A stretch of 64,000 nucleotides of DNA, from NCBI GenBank assembly GCA_016927475.1, contig JAFGMO010000052.1, positions 62,001-126,000 on the forward strand, written 5' to 3'. The translations under genes were made by a program, and so were the position numbers. This DNA is from Candidatus Aminicenantota bacterium (GTDB lineage Bacteria; Acidobacteriota; Aminicenantia; Aminicenantales; Aminicenantaceae). Shown piece after piece: positions 1 through 8,174 of this stretch; the stretch's first letter is position 1; each line of letters opens with the position of its first letter. The notes under the pieces were generated by a model, which was given only the letters and a program-made list of their open reading frames with translations, had not been told where the DNA came from and ran no database searches.

Positions 1-118
1 GATGGAGAACGTCCGCTGTTTCTACTTCAACAGCGGGACAGCCACCGTGGAAAACATCAAAAATATCGTCACCGGGGAAACCGAAAAAGAAGGGGAAGCC
101 GAGCCCGAAAATGAATAA
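1..118 (+). CDS. 3' end of an unidentified protein (partial)
   Basis: An open frame runs in from the window edge and ends at a TAA at 116-118. The visible 38-39 residues include a short sequence around CFYFNSGTATVENI and a strongly acidic tail rich in Glu. The stop overlaps the ATG of the next gene (111), so the two are probably translationally coupled in one operon. An in-frame ATG at position 2 exists, but nothing shows that it is the true start; the gene most likely begins outside the window. I do not recognise the family from this fragment. Confidence 0.5.
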   Translation, partial: MENVRCFYFNSGTATVENIKNIVTGETEKEGEAEPENE

Positions 119-1943
119 CTCAGACCTATTTAACATCGAAGCCTACAAAAAGTTCGCCGAGGATCTCAAAAGAGTCCTTGAGGGACCGAATATCAAAAAG
201 GTCGACCTCAATTGGCTCGAACCCCGGGCCAAAGATGCCGGGATTCGCACCAAATACGGCTCCTACGGATGGCGCGCCGCCATATCCAGCCGTATCGCGC
301 CCAAGACCGTTTACCTGGGAAGTCCGGAGATCCGCCTTCCGAATCCCACCTCCCTTCAGAATACCCTGATCCAAAACGCTCCCGAAGAATTGGACAAGGT
401 TCTCCATCTCCTGAGAACGCTCCCCTTCTACGCTATAAAACGCCAGATGGGAAACAATGACATTTTTAATCCGCACTGCACTCTCGTGGTTTCCGAAGCC
501 GACGTCGTCAATTACCGCATCGGATATATGTGGGGAACAACCATGTTCAAGGAGAGCAAAAGACCGGGCCCCGAATTCACCATGATCCACATTCCCGAAG
601 AACATCCCATAAGACAGCAGGTCCTGGTTCTGCCGGAGCAAAACATCAACATTGCCCTGGGTACGGATTATATGGGTGAAGACAAAAAAGGGTTTCTGCG
701 GCAAGCCATGTGGACCGCCGACAACATGGGCATGATGGGCCTTCACTCGGGGACAAAAATCGTTACGGTCAGGGACAAAAACAATAAGCTCAAAACCTAC
801 GGTGTTTTCCTTTTCGGCCTGACGGCAACAGGAAAATCCACCTGGTCCTGCCACCAGCTCGGCCTGGACCACTCCAAAGGCGAAAAAACGCTGGTCACCC
901 AGGACGATATCTGCTTTTTGCGCAAGGACGGTTCCGCCTTAGGTTCGGAAAACAACTTTTTTGTCAAGACGGACGTCGAACAAAAATTCCAGGAAGCGAT
1001 GTATAACGCCCTCGTGGACAAAACAGCGCTTTTCGAAAACGTGATGATCAAGTCCAACGGCGAACTCGATTTTCTCGACGAGAGCCTGACGGCCAACGGC
1101 CGGGCCGTTCTCCAGCGGAAAAAACTCCGGGTAAAGATCAAGAGCAGAATGATTGATATTTTTTCAAAATCCATCAACCTTCCGCCGCTTGAAGAAGTGG
1201 ATGGAATCATTTTCGCCTTCATCACACGGCGGAATACAATCATGAGCTTTGCCCAGGAACTAAAGCCCGAACAGGCCGTCCTGGCCTATTTGTGGGGCGA
1301 AAGCACACATAGTTTTGCCAGCCAGCCAGCCAAGGCCGGAGAATCCGTCCGGATCGTCGGAACCGATCCTTTTATCGTCGGCTCAAGGGCCAAAAAGGTC
1401 AACCGGTTTTACGAGATTATCATGACCCTCGCCGCCAACTACCCCGACAAGGTCAAGTTCATGCAGTACAACACGGGAGGTATGGGCGAAATCATCGAAA
1501 CCCACGAAGAAGACGGACAGAAAAAAAAGCAGCTTATCCGCAAGGTCAAAAGGGTGCCCATCGACCTTATGGCCCGTATACAGCGGGGCGACCTAAGAGG
1601 GACCAACGACTATGAAATGGGCCCGCTCGGCGTGAAACGGATCGTTACCGCTGAAGGAAAACCCCTGGAAGAATGGGACATAAACAAGTTTTATTCCGAA
1701 GAGCAGATCCAACAATATATACATGACCTGGTGGAAGGCCGGCGGCAATTCACCGAGGAAATCGCCGCTGAAGGACTCCGTGATGAGGTCATATCCTCGG
1801 CCGAGCGTTCATTCCGCATCGACAAGACCGCGAGCAAATCAAAGGGTGCCGTGCCGGAAGCCCCCCAAGAAGAAGAAAAGGCCTTTTACGTCTGGGAGCC
1901 GAAACGGCGGCCGAGGCGTCCACACTTCCCGACCCGCAAATAA
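111..1943 (+). CDS. DUF4914 family protein, PEP carboxykinase (ATP)-like fold
   Basis: This 610-residue protein resembles the DUF4914 family, which shares the PEP carboxykinase (ATP) kinase core. A P-loop reading GLTATGKS lies at about residues 236-243, close to the PEPCK kinase-1a motif. An acidic pair follows (VTQDDICF, around 263-270) and then a segment containing FFVKTD, the same order as in PEPCK. The N-terminal ~220 residues and the basic, proline-rich C-terminus are not typical of classical PckA. The start overlaps the previous stop by 8 bases. The true substrate of DUF4914 proteins is not established to my knowledge, so a nucleotide-dependent phosphotransfer or decarboxylation role is inference from the fold. 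It may be confused with PckA in automatic annotation. Confidence 0.75.
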   Translation: MNNSDLFNIEAYKKFAEDLKRVLEGPNIKKVDLNWLEPRAKDAGIRTKYGSYGWRAAISSRIAPKTVYLGSPEIRLPNPTSLQNTLIQNAPEELDKVLHLLRTLPFYAIKRQMGNNDIFNPHCTLVVSEADVVNYRIGYMWGTTMFKESKRPGPEFTMIHIPEEHPIRQQVLVLPEQNINIALGTDYMGEDKKGFLRQAMWTADNMGMMGLHSGTKIVTVRDKNNKLKTYGVFLFGLTATGKSTWSCHQLGLDHSKGEKTLVTQDDICFLRKDGSALGSENNFFVKTDVEQKFQEAMYNALVDKTALFENVMIKSNGELDFLDESLTANGRAVLQRKKLRVKIKSRMIDIFSKSINLPPLEEVDGIIFAFITRRNTIMSFAQELKPEQAVLAYLWGESTHSFASQPAKAGESVRIVGTDPFIVGSRAKKVNRFYEIIMTLAANYPDKVKFMQYNTGGMGEIIETHEEDGQKKKQLIRKVKRVPIDLMARIQRGDLRGTNDYEMGPLGVKRIVTAEGKPLEEWDINKFYSEEQIQQYIHDLVEGRRQFTEEIAAEGLRDEVISSAERSFRIDKTASKSKGAVPEAPQEEEKAFYVWEPKRRPRRPHFPTRK

Positions 1944-1983
1944 CCCGTTTCAGAACTTTCATAGCGAAGTCTGAATCGACGGA

Positions 1984-2553
1984 CTAATCGGAAGGAACCA
2001 GGAGCTCTTCCAGTTCGCCGGCCAGAAGGTGCAGAAGAAAAAGATGGGCCTCCTGAATGCGAGGGATTTCGACGGAAGGAATATCCAGCAAGCAGTCGGC
2101 CAGCGGGGCCAAGGGACCGCCCCCTTTACCGGTGAGGGCCACGGTATACAAACCGCCCTTGCCGGCCGCGCGGACACCTTCGATGATGTTCGGTGAACGG
2201 CCGCTGGTGGAAAGGGCCAGGGCCACATCCCCCTTCTCACCCAGGGCCTCGACCTGCCGGCTGAAAACAAAATCAAAACGGGAGTCATTGGCAATGGATG
2301 TCAGGGCGGACGTGTCCGTGGTCAGAGAGACCGCCGGAAAGGGCCTTCTGTCTTTTAAAAACCGGTTTACCAGTTCGGCCGCAAAATGCTGAGCCTGGGC
2401 CGCGCTTCCTCCGTTTCCGAAGGCAAGAATTTTCTTTTTGTTCTCCAGACAGGCCGCCATATGGTCGACGGCTTGTTGAAAAACATTTCCCTTTTCCTCG
2501 AAAAATTCTCTCAGGATAAAGTGCAGGGTTTCGATGCCGTTTTGATATTTCAT
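1984..2553 (-). CDS. gmhA: Phosphoheptose isomerase, SIS domain (GmhA-like)
   Basis: This is a 189-residue single SIS-domain protein. The sugar-phosphate loop reads FGNGGSAAQAQHFAAEL (about 45-61), and a second Ser/Thr-rich loop reads LSTSGRSPN (about 114-122); both match GmhA, which converts sedoheptulose 7-phosphate to D-glycero-D-manno-heptose 7-phosphate for the LPS core or S-layer glycans. A C-terminal helix around QEAHLFLLHLL carries the expected His. I chose the ATG at 2551-2553 because it has a strong GGAGGAAAAT site just upstream and forms an ATGA overlap with plsC; an in-frame start 11 codons upstream lies inside plsC. DiaA is a related alternative, but heptose isomerase fits better beside a lipid acyltransferase. 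Confidence 0.85.
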   Translation of the reverse strand: MKYQNGIETLHFILREFFEEKGNVFQQAVDHMAACLENKKKILAFGNGGSAAQAQHFAAELVNRFLKDRRPFPAVSLTTDTSALTSIANDSRFDFVFSRQVEALGEKGDVALALSTSGRSPNIIEGVRAAGKGGLYTVALTGKGGGPLAPLADCLLDIPSVEIPRIQEAHLFLLHLLAGELEELLVPSD

Positions 2554-3281
2554 ATTTTCCTCCGCATGCCCGGCCGGGTTTCCCACGTTTCCAGCCTCGA
2601 AAGTATCTGCCGCCGCACCGTTTCCATCAGCCGGGGAAAATCTTTTTCCGCCTGTCCTTGGACGGAAACCTCTGGCAGAAAGGCGACTTTCACCCGTCCC
2701 CGCCGGATGAAAAACGTTCCCTTGGGCATGAGGGAAAATGTTCCCGTAAGCGCAATGGGAATGATCGGGGCTCCGCTTTTGGCGGCAAGAAAAAAACCTC
2801 CCCTTCTGAACCGCTGGAGGCGGCTGTCCAGAGATCGGGTGCCCTCCGGAAAAATGAGAAATGAATAAGCGTTTTTTTTGACAAAGCTTATGGCCCTTTC
2901 GACGCTTTTTCTTCCCCCCTGAACGCCCTTGCGGTCGACGGGGACAAAATCCGCCGTCTTCATGGCCTGCCCGATAACGGGAATGCGGAAAATTTCTTTT
3001 TTGAGGATGATCCTCACAGGCTGGGGGATGAGCATAAAAAGCAGAGGACCATCCAGGAAGCTCTGGTGGTTGGCCATAAAAACATAGGGCTTTTTCCTGT
3101 CGATGCCTTCACGGCCGGTCACATCGATCTTGATGCCCAAAATATATTGTCCCAGCCGCACGGCCCCCTTTCCCAGGGCCATTATGGGGGTGGCTTTCCC
3201 TATCAGGATACAGACAAGAAATAACGGCAGAAGAAAAAGGACGATAAGGATGTAGATGAGGCCCGTTAAAAGTGTTCGCAT
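2550..3281 (-). CDS. plsC: 1-acyl-sn-glycerol-3-phosphate acyltransferase (PlsC family)
   Basis: This 243-residue membrane-associated acyltransferase has an N-terminal hydrophobic segment (about 5-30). The catalytic H-x4-D motif is NHQSFLD (H72, D77), and the substrate-binding motif is FPEGTRS (144-150). PlsC acylates lysophosphatidic acid to phosphatidic acid at the inner face of the cytoplasmic membrane. The family also includes acyltransferases for other lysophospholipids or ornithine lipids, so exact acceptor specificity is inferred. The 3' end overlaps gmhA (ATGA), giving a two-gene envelope operon. An extended -10 element sits 15 bp upstream of the ATG, implying a very short leader. Confidence 0.88.
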   Translation of the reverse strand: MRTLLTGLIYILIVLFLLPLFLVCILIGKATPIMALGKGAVRLGQYILGIKIDVTGREGIDRKKPYVFMANHQSFLDGPLLFMLIPQPVRIILKKEIFRIPVIGQAMKTADFVPVDRKGVQGGRKSVERAISFVKKNAYSFLIFPEGTRSLDSRLQRFRRGGFFLAAKSGAPIIPIALTGTFSLMPKGTFFIRRGRVKVAFLPEVSVQGQAEKDFPRLMETVRRQILSRLETWETRPGMRRKI

Positions 3282-3295
3282 CTTTGGGAGAAAAG

Positions 3296-3304
3296 ATTAT
3301 AGCA
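3296..3304 (-). promoter_or_regulatory. Extended -10 promoter of plsC
   Basis: On the minus strand the sequence reads TGCTATAAT, a consensus extended -10 (TG-n-TATAAT). It lies only ~15 bp before the plsC ATG, so the predicted transcript start is within ~8 nt of the start codon. No good -35 is visible (TTCAGG at 17 bp). The same TGCTATAAT occurs ahead of the dodecin and NifU-like genes. Confidence 0.5.
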
Positions 3305-3422
3305 CAATCCCCGGTGAACCTGAACCGCGGCTTAAAATCCAATCCTTTTCCCTCACCATTCACCTTTGTGTTATGTGCTAAAGTACTCTTTATTGTGATG
3401 AACCAAAAAAATACCCGTCGGC

Positions 3423-3460
3423 AAAAAAAAAGCGTCCCTCTTCTTCTCGAAGAGGGACGC
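3423..3460 (-). terminator. Rho-independent terminator of the pilin gene
   Basis: A perfect 11-bp stem (3432-3442 with 3450-3460, GCGTCCCTCTT and its complement) closes a 7-nt loop. On the minus strand it is followed by nine consecutive T residues. It lies 45 bp after the pilin stop, so the pilin is probably transcribed as a strong monocistronic message. Confidence 0.93.
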
Positions 3461-3504
3461 TCTCAGGACCTGTGTTCTAACGTACCCTTTTTCAGCTAAA
3501 CGTA

Positions 3505-4047
3505 TCAGGAACCGGCAGTGGCCAGGGCGCGCGGAGCGCGGATCCAGGAGCCGCTGTAGCTGACCAGGTCATTGGTGAAGTCATCCATGGAGTTGACGGC
3601 GAAATAACCTTGTTCCGGGTTATCAGGATCAAAATTAAATCCCTCCAACTCACTGTTTCTTCCCCACGATGTGATAAGAAAATCCCCTGAAAGACCGTCA
3701 GCAATACCATAATTGCCGTCAACATTGGTATTCGTCCAAATTTTGAAGGGTTCGCCCCACTCGTCGTTTTCGGGAATGACCCGGACATAAAAGGGTGCCA
3801 AGCAATCGTAAAAAGGATCCGCTGCATCAAGATCATTTCCACTCGGCTCAGCGGGGGCTTCACCGTTGTCGGTGATGTAGTCGGCGACGGCCGTAGCGAT
3901 GGTGGTGATGCTCTTCATGGTGCTTTTCTGTTTGGCCTTCTGGATGGCCGTGATGGCGTTGGGAACGAGCAGGACCGCCAATATCCCGATAATGGCGACA
4001 ACGATCAGCAGCTCGATCAACGTAAAACCTCTCATTTTTTTAAGCAT
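3505..4047 (-). CDS. pilA: Type IV major pilin / type II pseudopilin-like prepilin
   Basis: This 180-residue prepilin has a short basic leader (MLKKMRG) followed by a class III signal: cleavage after the Gly, then FTLIELLIVVAIIGILAVL. Glu5 of the mature protein is present, as needed for pilus assembly and methylation. The globular domain is Trp/Gly/Asn-rich and ends in a region (FNFDPDNPEQGYF) resembling GspG-type pseudopilins. The gene has its own sigma-54 promoter (4110-4126), a strong ribosome site (AAAGGAGG) and a strong terminator, and sits beside pilS/pilR, so it is best read as the PilR-controlled major pilin. GspG-like assignment is the alternative. A diverged paralog lies at 39452-39964. 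Confidence 0.87.
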   Translation of the reverse strand: MLKKMRGFTLIELLIVVAIIGILAVLLVPNAITAIQKAKQKSTMKSITTIATAVADYITDNGEAPAEPSGNDLDAADPFYDCLAPFYVRVIPENDEWGEPFKIWTNTNVDGNYGIADGLSGDFLITSWGRNSELEGFNFDPDNPEQGYFAVNSMDDFTNDLVSYSGSWIRAPRALATAGS

Positions 4048-4109
4048 TCATTCCTCCTTTCCTAACGACTGTTGTCGCCAGGAATAAATTTTTCAATCAC
4101 TTTATCTTC

Positions 4110-4126
4110 AGCAATTTTCGTGCCAA
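4110..4126 (-). promoter_or_regulatory. Sigma-54 (RpoN) -24/-12 promoter of the pilin gene
   Basis: The minus strand reads TTGGCACGAAAATTGCT, an exact match to the RpoN consensus YTGGCACGRNNNTTGCW, with the GG and GC elements correctly spaced. The predicted start is around 4099, giving a ~50-nt leader before the pilin ATG. The adjacent gene encodes a sigma-54 activator of the PilR class, so PilR-dependent control is strongly suggested. Confidence 0.92.
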
Positions 4127-4229
4127 TCCCTAAGTGTTACATAATAAATCAAATAAAAAAAAGCTCAAAAAAAAACAAACGCCTTCATCACAGGATATGT
4201 CATTTCATTGACAATATTTGGCATTAACA

Positions 4230-4248
4230 AACGGTAAGGGTTACCGTT
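4230..4248 (-). terminator. Hairpin overlapping the pilR stop codon
   Basis: A perfect 8-bp inverted repeat (AACGGTAA at 4230-4237, TTACCGTT at 4241-4248) with a GGG/CCC loop includes the pilR TAA. There is only a weak T-rich tail on the minus strand, so it may be a weak or attenuating terminator separating pilR from the pilin promoter. Confidence 0.4.
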
Positions 4249-5626
4249 CCGCCTCTTCACGGGGTATTTTCAGGTTGTATTTTTCGATGAGGTGCCTCAG
4301 GGAACGGTAGCTGAGGCCCAACAAAGAAGCCGCTTTTTTCATGTTTCCCTGGCACCGCCTTCGGGCCTCTTCGATATAATGGATGCTGATATCATTGAGG
4401 TGGTTTTTCAGGTCAAATCCCGAATCAGGAAGAACATCGACCTCCGCTGCTTTTTGCGGATGGAGGAGTTCTTCCGGAAGGCAGTCTTCGGTGACGGTCT
4501 GCCTCTCCTCGATTGCTACGGTCCTCTCCATCATGTTTTCCAGCTCCCGGACATTTCCCGGCCAGGGATATGCTTCCAGAATTTTCATCACCTTGGGAGT
4601 CATCCTCTTTTTCAGGCGGTTCATCCTCCGGGAGTGTCTTTCTAAAAAATGGGAAACCAGGAGGGGAATGTCTTCTCTCCGCTCCCGAAGCGGGGGCATG
4701 CGCATGGAAATGACATTCAAGCGGTAAAACAGATCCTCACGGAATTTGCCCTCTTTGATGGACTCTTTGAGGTCCTGGTTGGAAGCGGCGATAATCCGGA
4801 CGTCCACCGCGATCTCGTTTATGCCGCCCACCCGTCTGATTCTTTTATCCTGAAGACTCCGCAAAAGTTTGACCTGGGTATAGGCCGACATTTCGCCGAT
4901 CTCGTCCAAGAAAAGTGTCCCCTGTTCGGCCGCTTCGAACAATCCTTTTTTATCCGCGGCCGCCCCCGTGAAGGCTCCCTTGACATGGCCGAAGAGCTCA
5001 CTCTCCAGGAGACTTTCCGGAAGGGCCCCGCAGTTGACGGAAACAAAACGGTTGTCTTTGCGCGGGCTCAGAGCGTGAATCGTCCGGGCGGCCACCTCCT
5101 TTCCCGTACCGCTCTCCCCGGTGATGAGGACCGTGGATTCCGTCCCCGCGATCTTTTCGATAAGATTGTAGATTTCCTGCATCCTGCGGCTTTTGCCGAT
5201 AAGATTCATCAGGTTGTATTTTTCCTTGAGCTCCCGCTTGAGAATGATATTCTCTTCCCGCAGCCGCCTTTTTTCCAGGGCCTGGGCCGCGATGATCTTC
5301 AATTCTTCGATATCGAACGGTTTGACCACGTAGTCGGCGGCCCCTGCCTTCAATGCTTCTACGGCCTGCTTGATGCTCCCATAGGCGGTGATCATGACGA
5401 TGGGAATATCCGGACGTTTTTCCTGCAAATATTTCAGGATGTCCAGCCCGCTGATTTCGGGAAGCTTGATATCCGTTATCACCAGGTCAAAATCCTGTTT
5501 CTCCAGCCACTCCATGGCTTTGGTTCCCGAAGGAGTAGCCTTAACGGCATATCCCTCCTTTTCAAAAACAACGATAAGAAGTTCAAGAATGCTTTTTTCG
5601 TCGTCGACAATCAATATCTTTTCCAT
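4241..5626 (-). CDS. pilR: Sigma-54-dependent response regulator, PilR/NtrC family
   Basis: This 461-residue regulator has three domains in order. The receiver domain (1-120) has phospho-acceptor D52 in ITDIKLP. The AAA+ sigma-54 activation domain has Walker A GESGTGKE (170-177), the RpoN-contacting loop GAFTGA (217-222) and Walker B around [10 protein letters not shown]-terminal Fis-type helix-turn-helix (about 415-455) completes it. It would receive phosphate from the kinase encoded just upstream and activate RpoN-dependent promoters; a perfect one lies in front of the neighbouring pilin gene. An AAAGGA ribosome site precedes the ATG. The length and domain order are normal for the family. 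Confidence 0.93.
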   Translation of the reverse strand: MEKILIVDDEKSILELLIVVFEKEGYAVKATPSGTKAMEWLEKQDFDLVITDIKLPEISGLDILKYLQEKRPDIPIVMITAYGSIKQAVEALKAGAADYVVKPFDIEELKIIAAQALEKRRLREENIILKRELKEKYNLMNLIGKSRRMQEIYNLIEKIAGTESTVLITGESGTGKEVAARTIHALSPRKDNRFVSVNCGALPESLLESELFGHVKGAFTGAAADKKGLFEAAEQGTLFLDEIGEMSAYTQVKLLRSLQDKRIRRVGGINEIAVDVRIIAASNQDLKESIKEGKFREDLFYRLNVISMRMPPLRERREDIPLLVSHFLERHSRRMNRLKKRMTPKVMKILEAYPWPGNVRELENMMERTVAIEERQTVTEDCLPEELLHPQKAAEVDVLPDSGFDLKNHLNDISIHYIEEARRRCQGNMKKAASLLGLSYRSLRHLIEKYNLKIPREEAER

Positions 5627-5672
5627 CCGGTTGTCCTTTCTGCGTATTCTTTAAGGCATACGCCGTTTCGAC

Positions 5673-6932
5673 TCAAGGTGATATACGCCGCGGAAACATG
5701 ATCCGTATTTCCGTACCCTTCCCTAGTTCCGAAGAGATCTCAATGGACCCCTCCAGGCTATCGACGATGCGTCTGACAATAGCCATCCCGATTCCTTTTC
5801 CTTCCTTGAAACCCGAAAAAAAAGGTTCGAAGATTCTCTCCTTTTCTTCCCTGGTTAAACCTTTTCCCGTATCGGCGATCCGGAACTGGATCATGCTTTT
5901 CTTCAATCTATCAAAATTAAGCGACAGTTTCCCCCCTTCGGGCATGGCTTTCAAAGAATTGTTCAAAAGATTCCAGAAAACCTGTTTGAATTCATTTACG
6001 TCGCCGAAAAACGTCATCCTTTCGGAATGAAAATTGCCCTCGATACGGTAGTGAAAATTCAGCTTGCCGCTCTGCTGGAGGAGAATGAGGGTTTCCTCAA
6101 GAATGGTTGAAAGATCGATAGCCATGGAAGGAACCTTTGATGGGGAAACAAGGTTTAAAAACTGGTCGATCGACGCAGAGATGCGCTGGGATTCCTTCAG
6201 GATGATTTCCATCAGGTTTTTTTGTTTGCCGTCGAGTGTCAGCTCGTCTTTGAGAACCTGGACAGATCCCGAAACAGCCGCCAGGGGATTGCGGATTTCA
6301 TGGGCCAAGCGGGCCGATGTTTCTCCGGCAATGGCCAGGCGTTTTTTAACCTCAAGCTCCCTCTGGGTTTGCTCCAGCTTTTTTCTCGCTCGCCGCAGGT
6401 TCTCCGTCAGCGAGTTGACCAGGAAGGCGATAAGAAAGAAGACTCCCCAGGCAAAAACCAGGTTGTTGAGGACGAATCCGAAAGACATTTCGACACCCTG
6501 TTCGGCGCTGTAGATGGGAATGACTCTGTAAAACATCCCCTCAACCAGCAAGCCGAAAAGAATGGCCGAAAGAGAAGCCGTGGTATAAGCGGCCCGTTTA
6601 GAAAGAAGAAGGCTTGCGGCGATAATCTCAAAAATATACATAAAATAGAACGACCCTTTAAGGCCGCCGGAAATATAAACCAGCCCCGTAATGAGCAGCA
6701 AATCAATAAAAATTTGAACGGAAATCTGGAAGGTGTATTGTTCCCACACGAGATAAAGAACAACATAAAAAAAACTCAAGATATAGCAAATAATGATGAA
6801 ATAAAAAAAGGGAATCAGCGGCAGAAATGCGGAAGTGCTGCTTTCGATGAGAACGGAAGCGATGAGAAGAGTGGTGACGATGATGAAGCGGTAGAGGATG
6901 AGCCGGAAAACATCCCGTTTTTTTGCCCCCAT
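5673..6932 (-). CDS. pilS: Membrane sensor histidine kinase, PilS-like
   Basis: This 419-residue kinase has six predicted transmembrane helices in residues 10-175, a short coiled-coil linker, the H-box LAHEIRNPLAAVSG (H211) and a C-terminal HATPase domain (NLLNNSLKAMPEGG; DTGKGL; GKGIGMAIVRRIV). The six-helix sensor without a periplasmic domain is the PilS architecture, in which the membrane segment senses pilin. It is encoded between pilC and pilR, 46 bp before pilR, and should phosphorylate PilR. Confidence 0.9.
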   Translation of the reverse strand: MGAKKRDVFRLILYRFIIVTTLLIASVLIESSTSAFLPLIPFFYFIIICYILSFFYVVLYLVWEQYTFQISVQIFIDLLLITGLVYISGGLKGSFYFMYIFEIIAASLLLSKRAAYTTASLSAILFGLLVEGMFYRVIPIYSAEQGVEMSFGFVLNNLVFAWGVFFLIAFLVNSLTENLRRARKKLEQTQRELEVKKRLAIAGETSARLAHEIRNPLAAVSGSVQVLKDELTLDGKQKNLMEIILKESQRISASIDQFLNLVSPSKVPSMAIDLSTILEETLILLQQSGKLNFHYRIEGNFHSERMTFFGDVNEFKQVFWNLLNNSLKAMPEGGKLSLNFDRLKKSMIQFRIADTGKGLTREEKERIFEPFFSGFKEGKGIGMAIVRRIVDSLEGSIEISSELGKGTEIRIMFPRRISP

Positions 6933-6956
6933 ACGAGCATCTTCTCCTGCAACCCC

Positions 6957-8162
6957 TTAGATCTGCTGAATCATACTGAAGATTGGGAGGTACATGGAAA
7001 TAACGATTGTTCCGACCAATCCACCGACAAAAATCATCATAATAGGCTCGAGCATGGATAAAAGCCCCGATACGGATGTTTCGACTTCTTCATCATAAAA
7101 ATCGGCCAGTTTGCTGAGCATTTCATCCAGTGTTCCCGTGGCTTCGCCAACGCCGATCATCTGAGTAAGCATGAACGGAAAATCCCCCGCTTCCCGAAAG
7201 GAATCGGTAAGGCTTTGGCCTTCGGAAACCTTTCGCCTTGCATCCAGGATAGAGGATTGGATAATGACATTCCCCGCTGTTCCGGCCGTGATCTTGAGGC
7301 TTTCCAGCATGGCCACACCGCCGGAAAGAAGCGTGCTCAGAGTTCGAGTGATACGGGAAAGGGACACCTTTTCCAAGATCTTCCCAAAGAGAGGCATTTT
7401 AAGATAGACCCGGTCAAGAATATAACGGCCCTTCGTCGTTTTTCCAAAAAAGCGGTAGCCGACGATAAGGGCGATAATCCCCAAGAATATAAAAAGGATG
7501 TACTTCGAGACAAAGTCACTGAGCTTGACTAAAATAACGGTCAGCAACGGGAGTTTGGCCCCCAGCTCCATAAATATGTTGGCAAATGTCGGAACAACCT
7601 TCCACAGCATAAAAATGGTCACGACGAGGGCGAAGCTCACGATGGCGACGGGATATATCATAGCCTGTTTGACTTGAGAACGCAGCTTGACGATACGCTC
7701 TTCATAATCAGCCAAACGTGTCAGCATAACATCCAGCGAACCGCTCTGCTCTCCTGTGCCGACGAGGTTGCAGTAAAGGTCGTCAAAAACCTTAGGATAT
7801 TTCCTCATGGCATGGTTCAGTGATGATCCGGCTTCGACGTCCGCCCTGATGCTTTTTATGACACTCCTGAAATATTTGTTCTTCTCCTGTTCTTCAGCCA
7901 GAATGTTCAGGCTCTGGATCAGTGGCAGTTCGGCATCTATCAGGACCGAAAGATGGCGGCTAAAAACAGCCAGTTCTTTGAGCGTGACCCTTTCTCTTGT
8001 GAGAAAGGGAATCTTGAACTCGGCGCGCTTGCGGGTGATGTTGGAAACCGCTATCTGTTCCTGCTGGAGGATAGTCCTCAAATCATCGATATTGCGGGCG
8101 ACACGCTCCCCCCCCACGGCATCACCGTAACGATTTTTTCCTTTCCATACAAATGTAGGCAT
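6957..8162 (-). CDS. pilC: Type IV pilus inner-membrane platform protein PilC
   Basis: This 401-residue protein belongs to the GspF/PilC family. It has two repeated cytoplasmic helical domains (about 65-185 and 270-390), each with the conserved G-E-x-x-G-x-L-D/E signature (GTGEQSGSLD and GVGEATGTLDEML), separated by transmembrane segments and ending in a hydrophobic tail. PilC is the platform on which PilB and PilT act. The order pilB-pilT-pilC-pilS-pilR is the canonical type IV pilus order. The gap to pilT is 12 bp. Confidence 0.95.
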   Translation of the reverse strand: MPTFVWKGKNRYGDAVGGERVARNIDDLRTILQQEQIAVSNITRKRAEFKIPFLTRERVTLKELAVFSRHLSVLIDAELPLIQSLNILAEEQEKNKYFRSVIKSIRADVEAGSSLNHAMRKYPKVFDDLYCNLVGTGEQSGSLDVMLTRLADYEERIVKLRSQVKQAMIYPVAIVSFALVVTIFMLWKVVPTFANIFMELGAKLPLLTVILVKLSDFVSKYILFIFLGIIALIVGYRFFGKTTKGRYILDRVYLKMPLFGKILEKVSLSRITRTLSTLLSGGVAMLESLKITAGTAGNVIIQSSILDARRKVSEGQSLTDSFREAGDFPFMLTQMIGVGEATGTLDEMLSKLADFYDEEVETSVSGLLSMLEPIMMIFVGGLVGTIVISMYLPIFSMIQQI

Positions 8163-8174
8163 TTTTTTCCCCTT

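Noticed and set aside
111..1943. Classical PEP carboxykinase (pckA)
   Set aside because: Only the kinase core resembles PckA; the N-terminal region and length (610 aa) fit DUF4914 better.
4649..5701. Long open frame (350 codons) opposite pilR
   Set aside because: It is antisense to a complete response regulator with all its motifs; the translation is low-complexity and has no family features.
6222..7061. Plus-strand frame of 279 codons opposite pilS and the pilC end
   Set aside because: Antisense to six transmembrane helices of pilS, which explains its charged Asn/Lys/Glu-rich translation.
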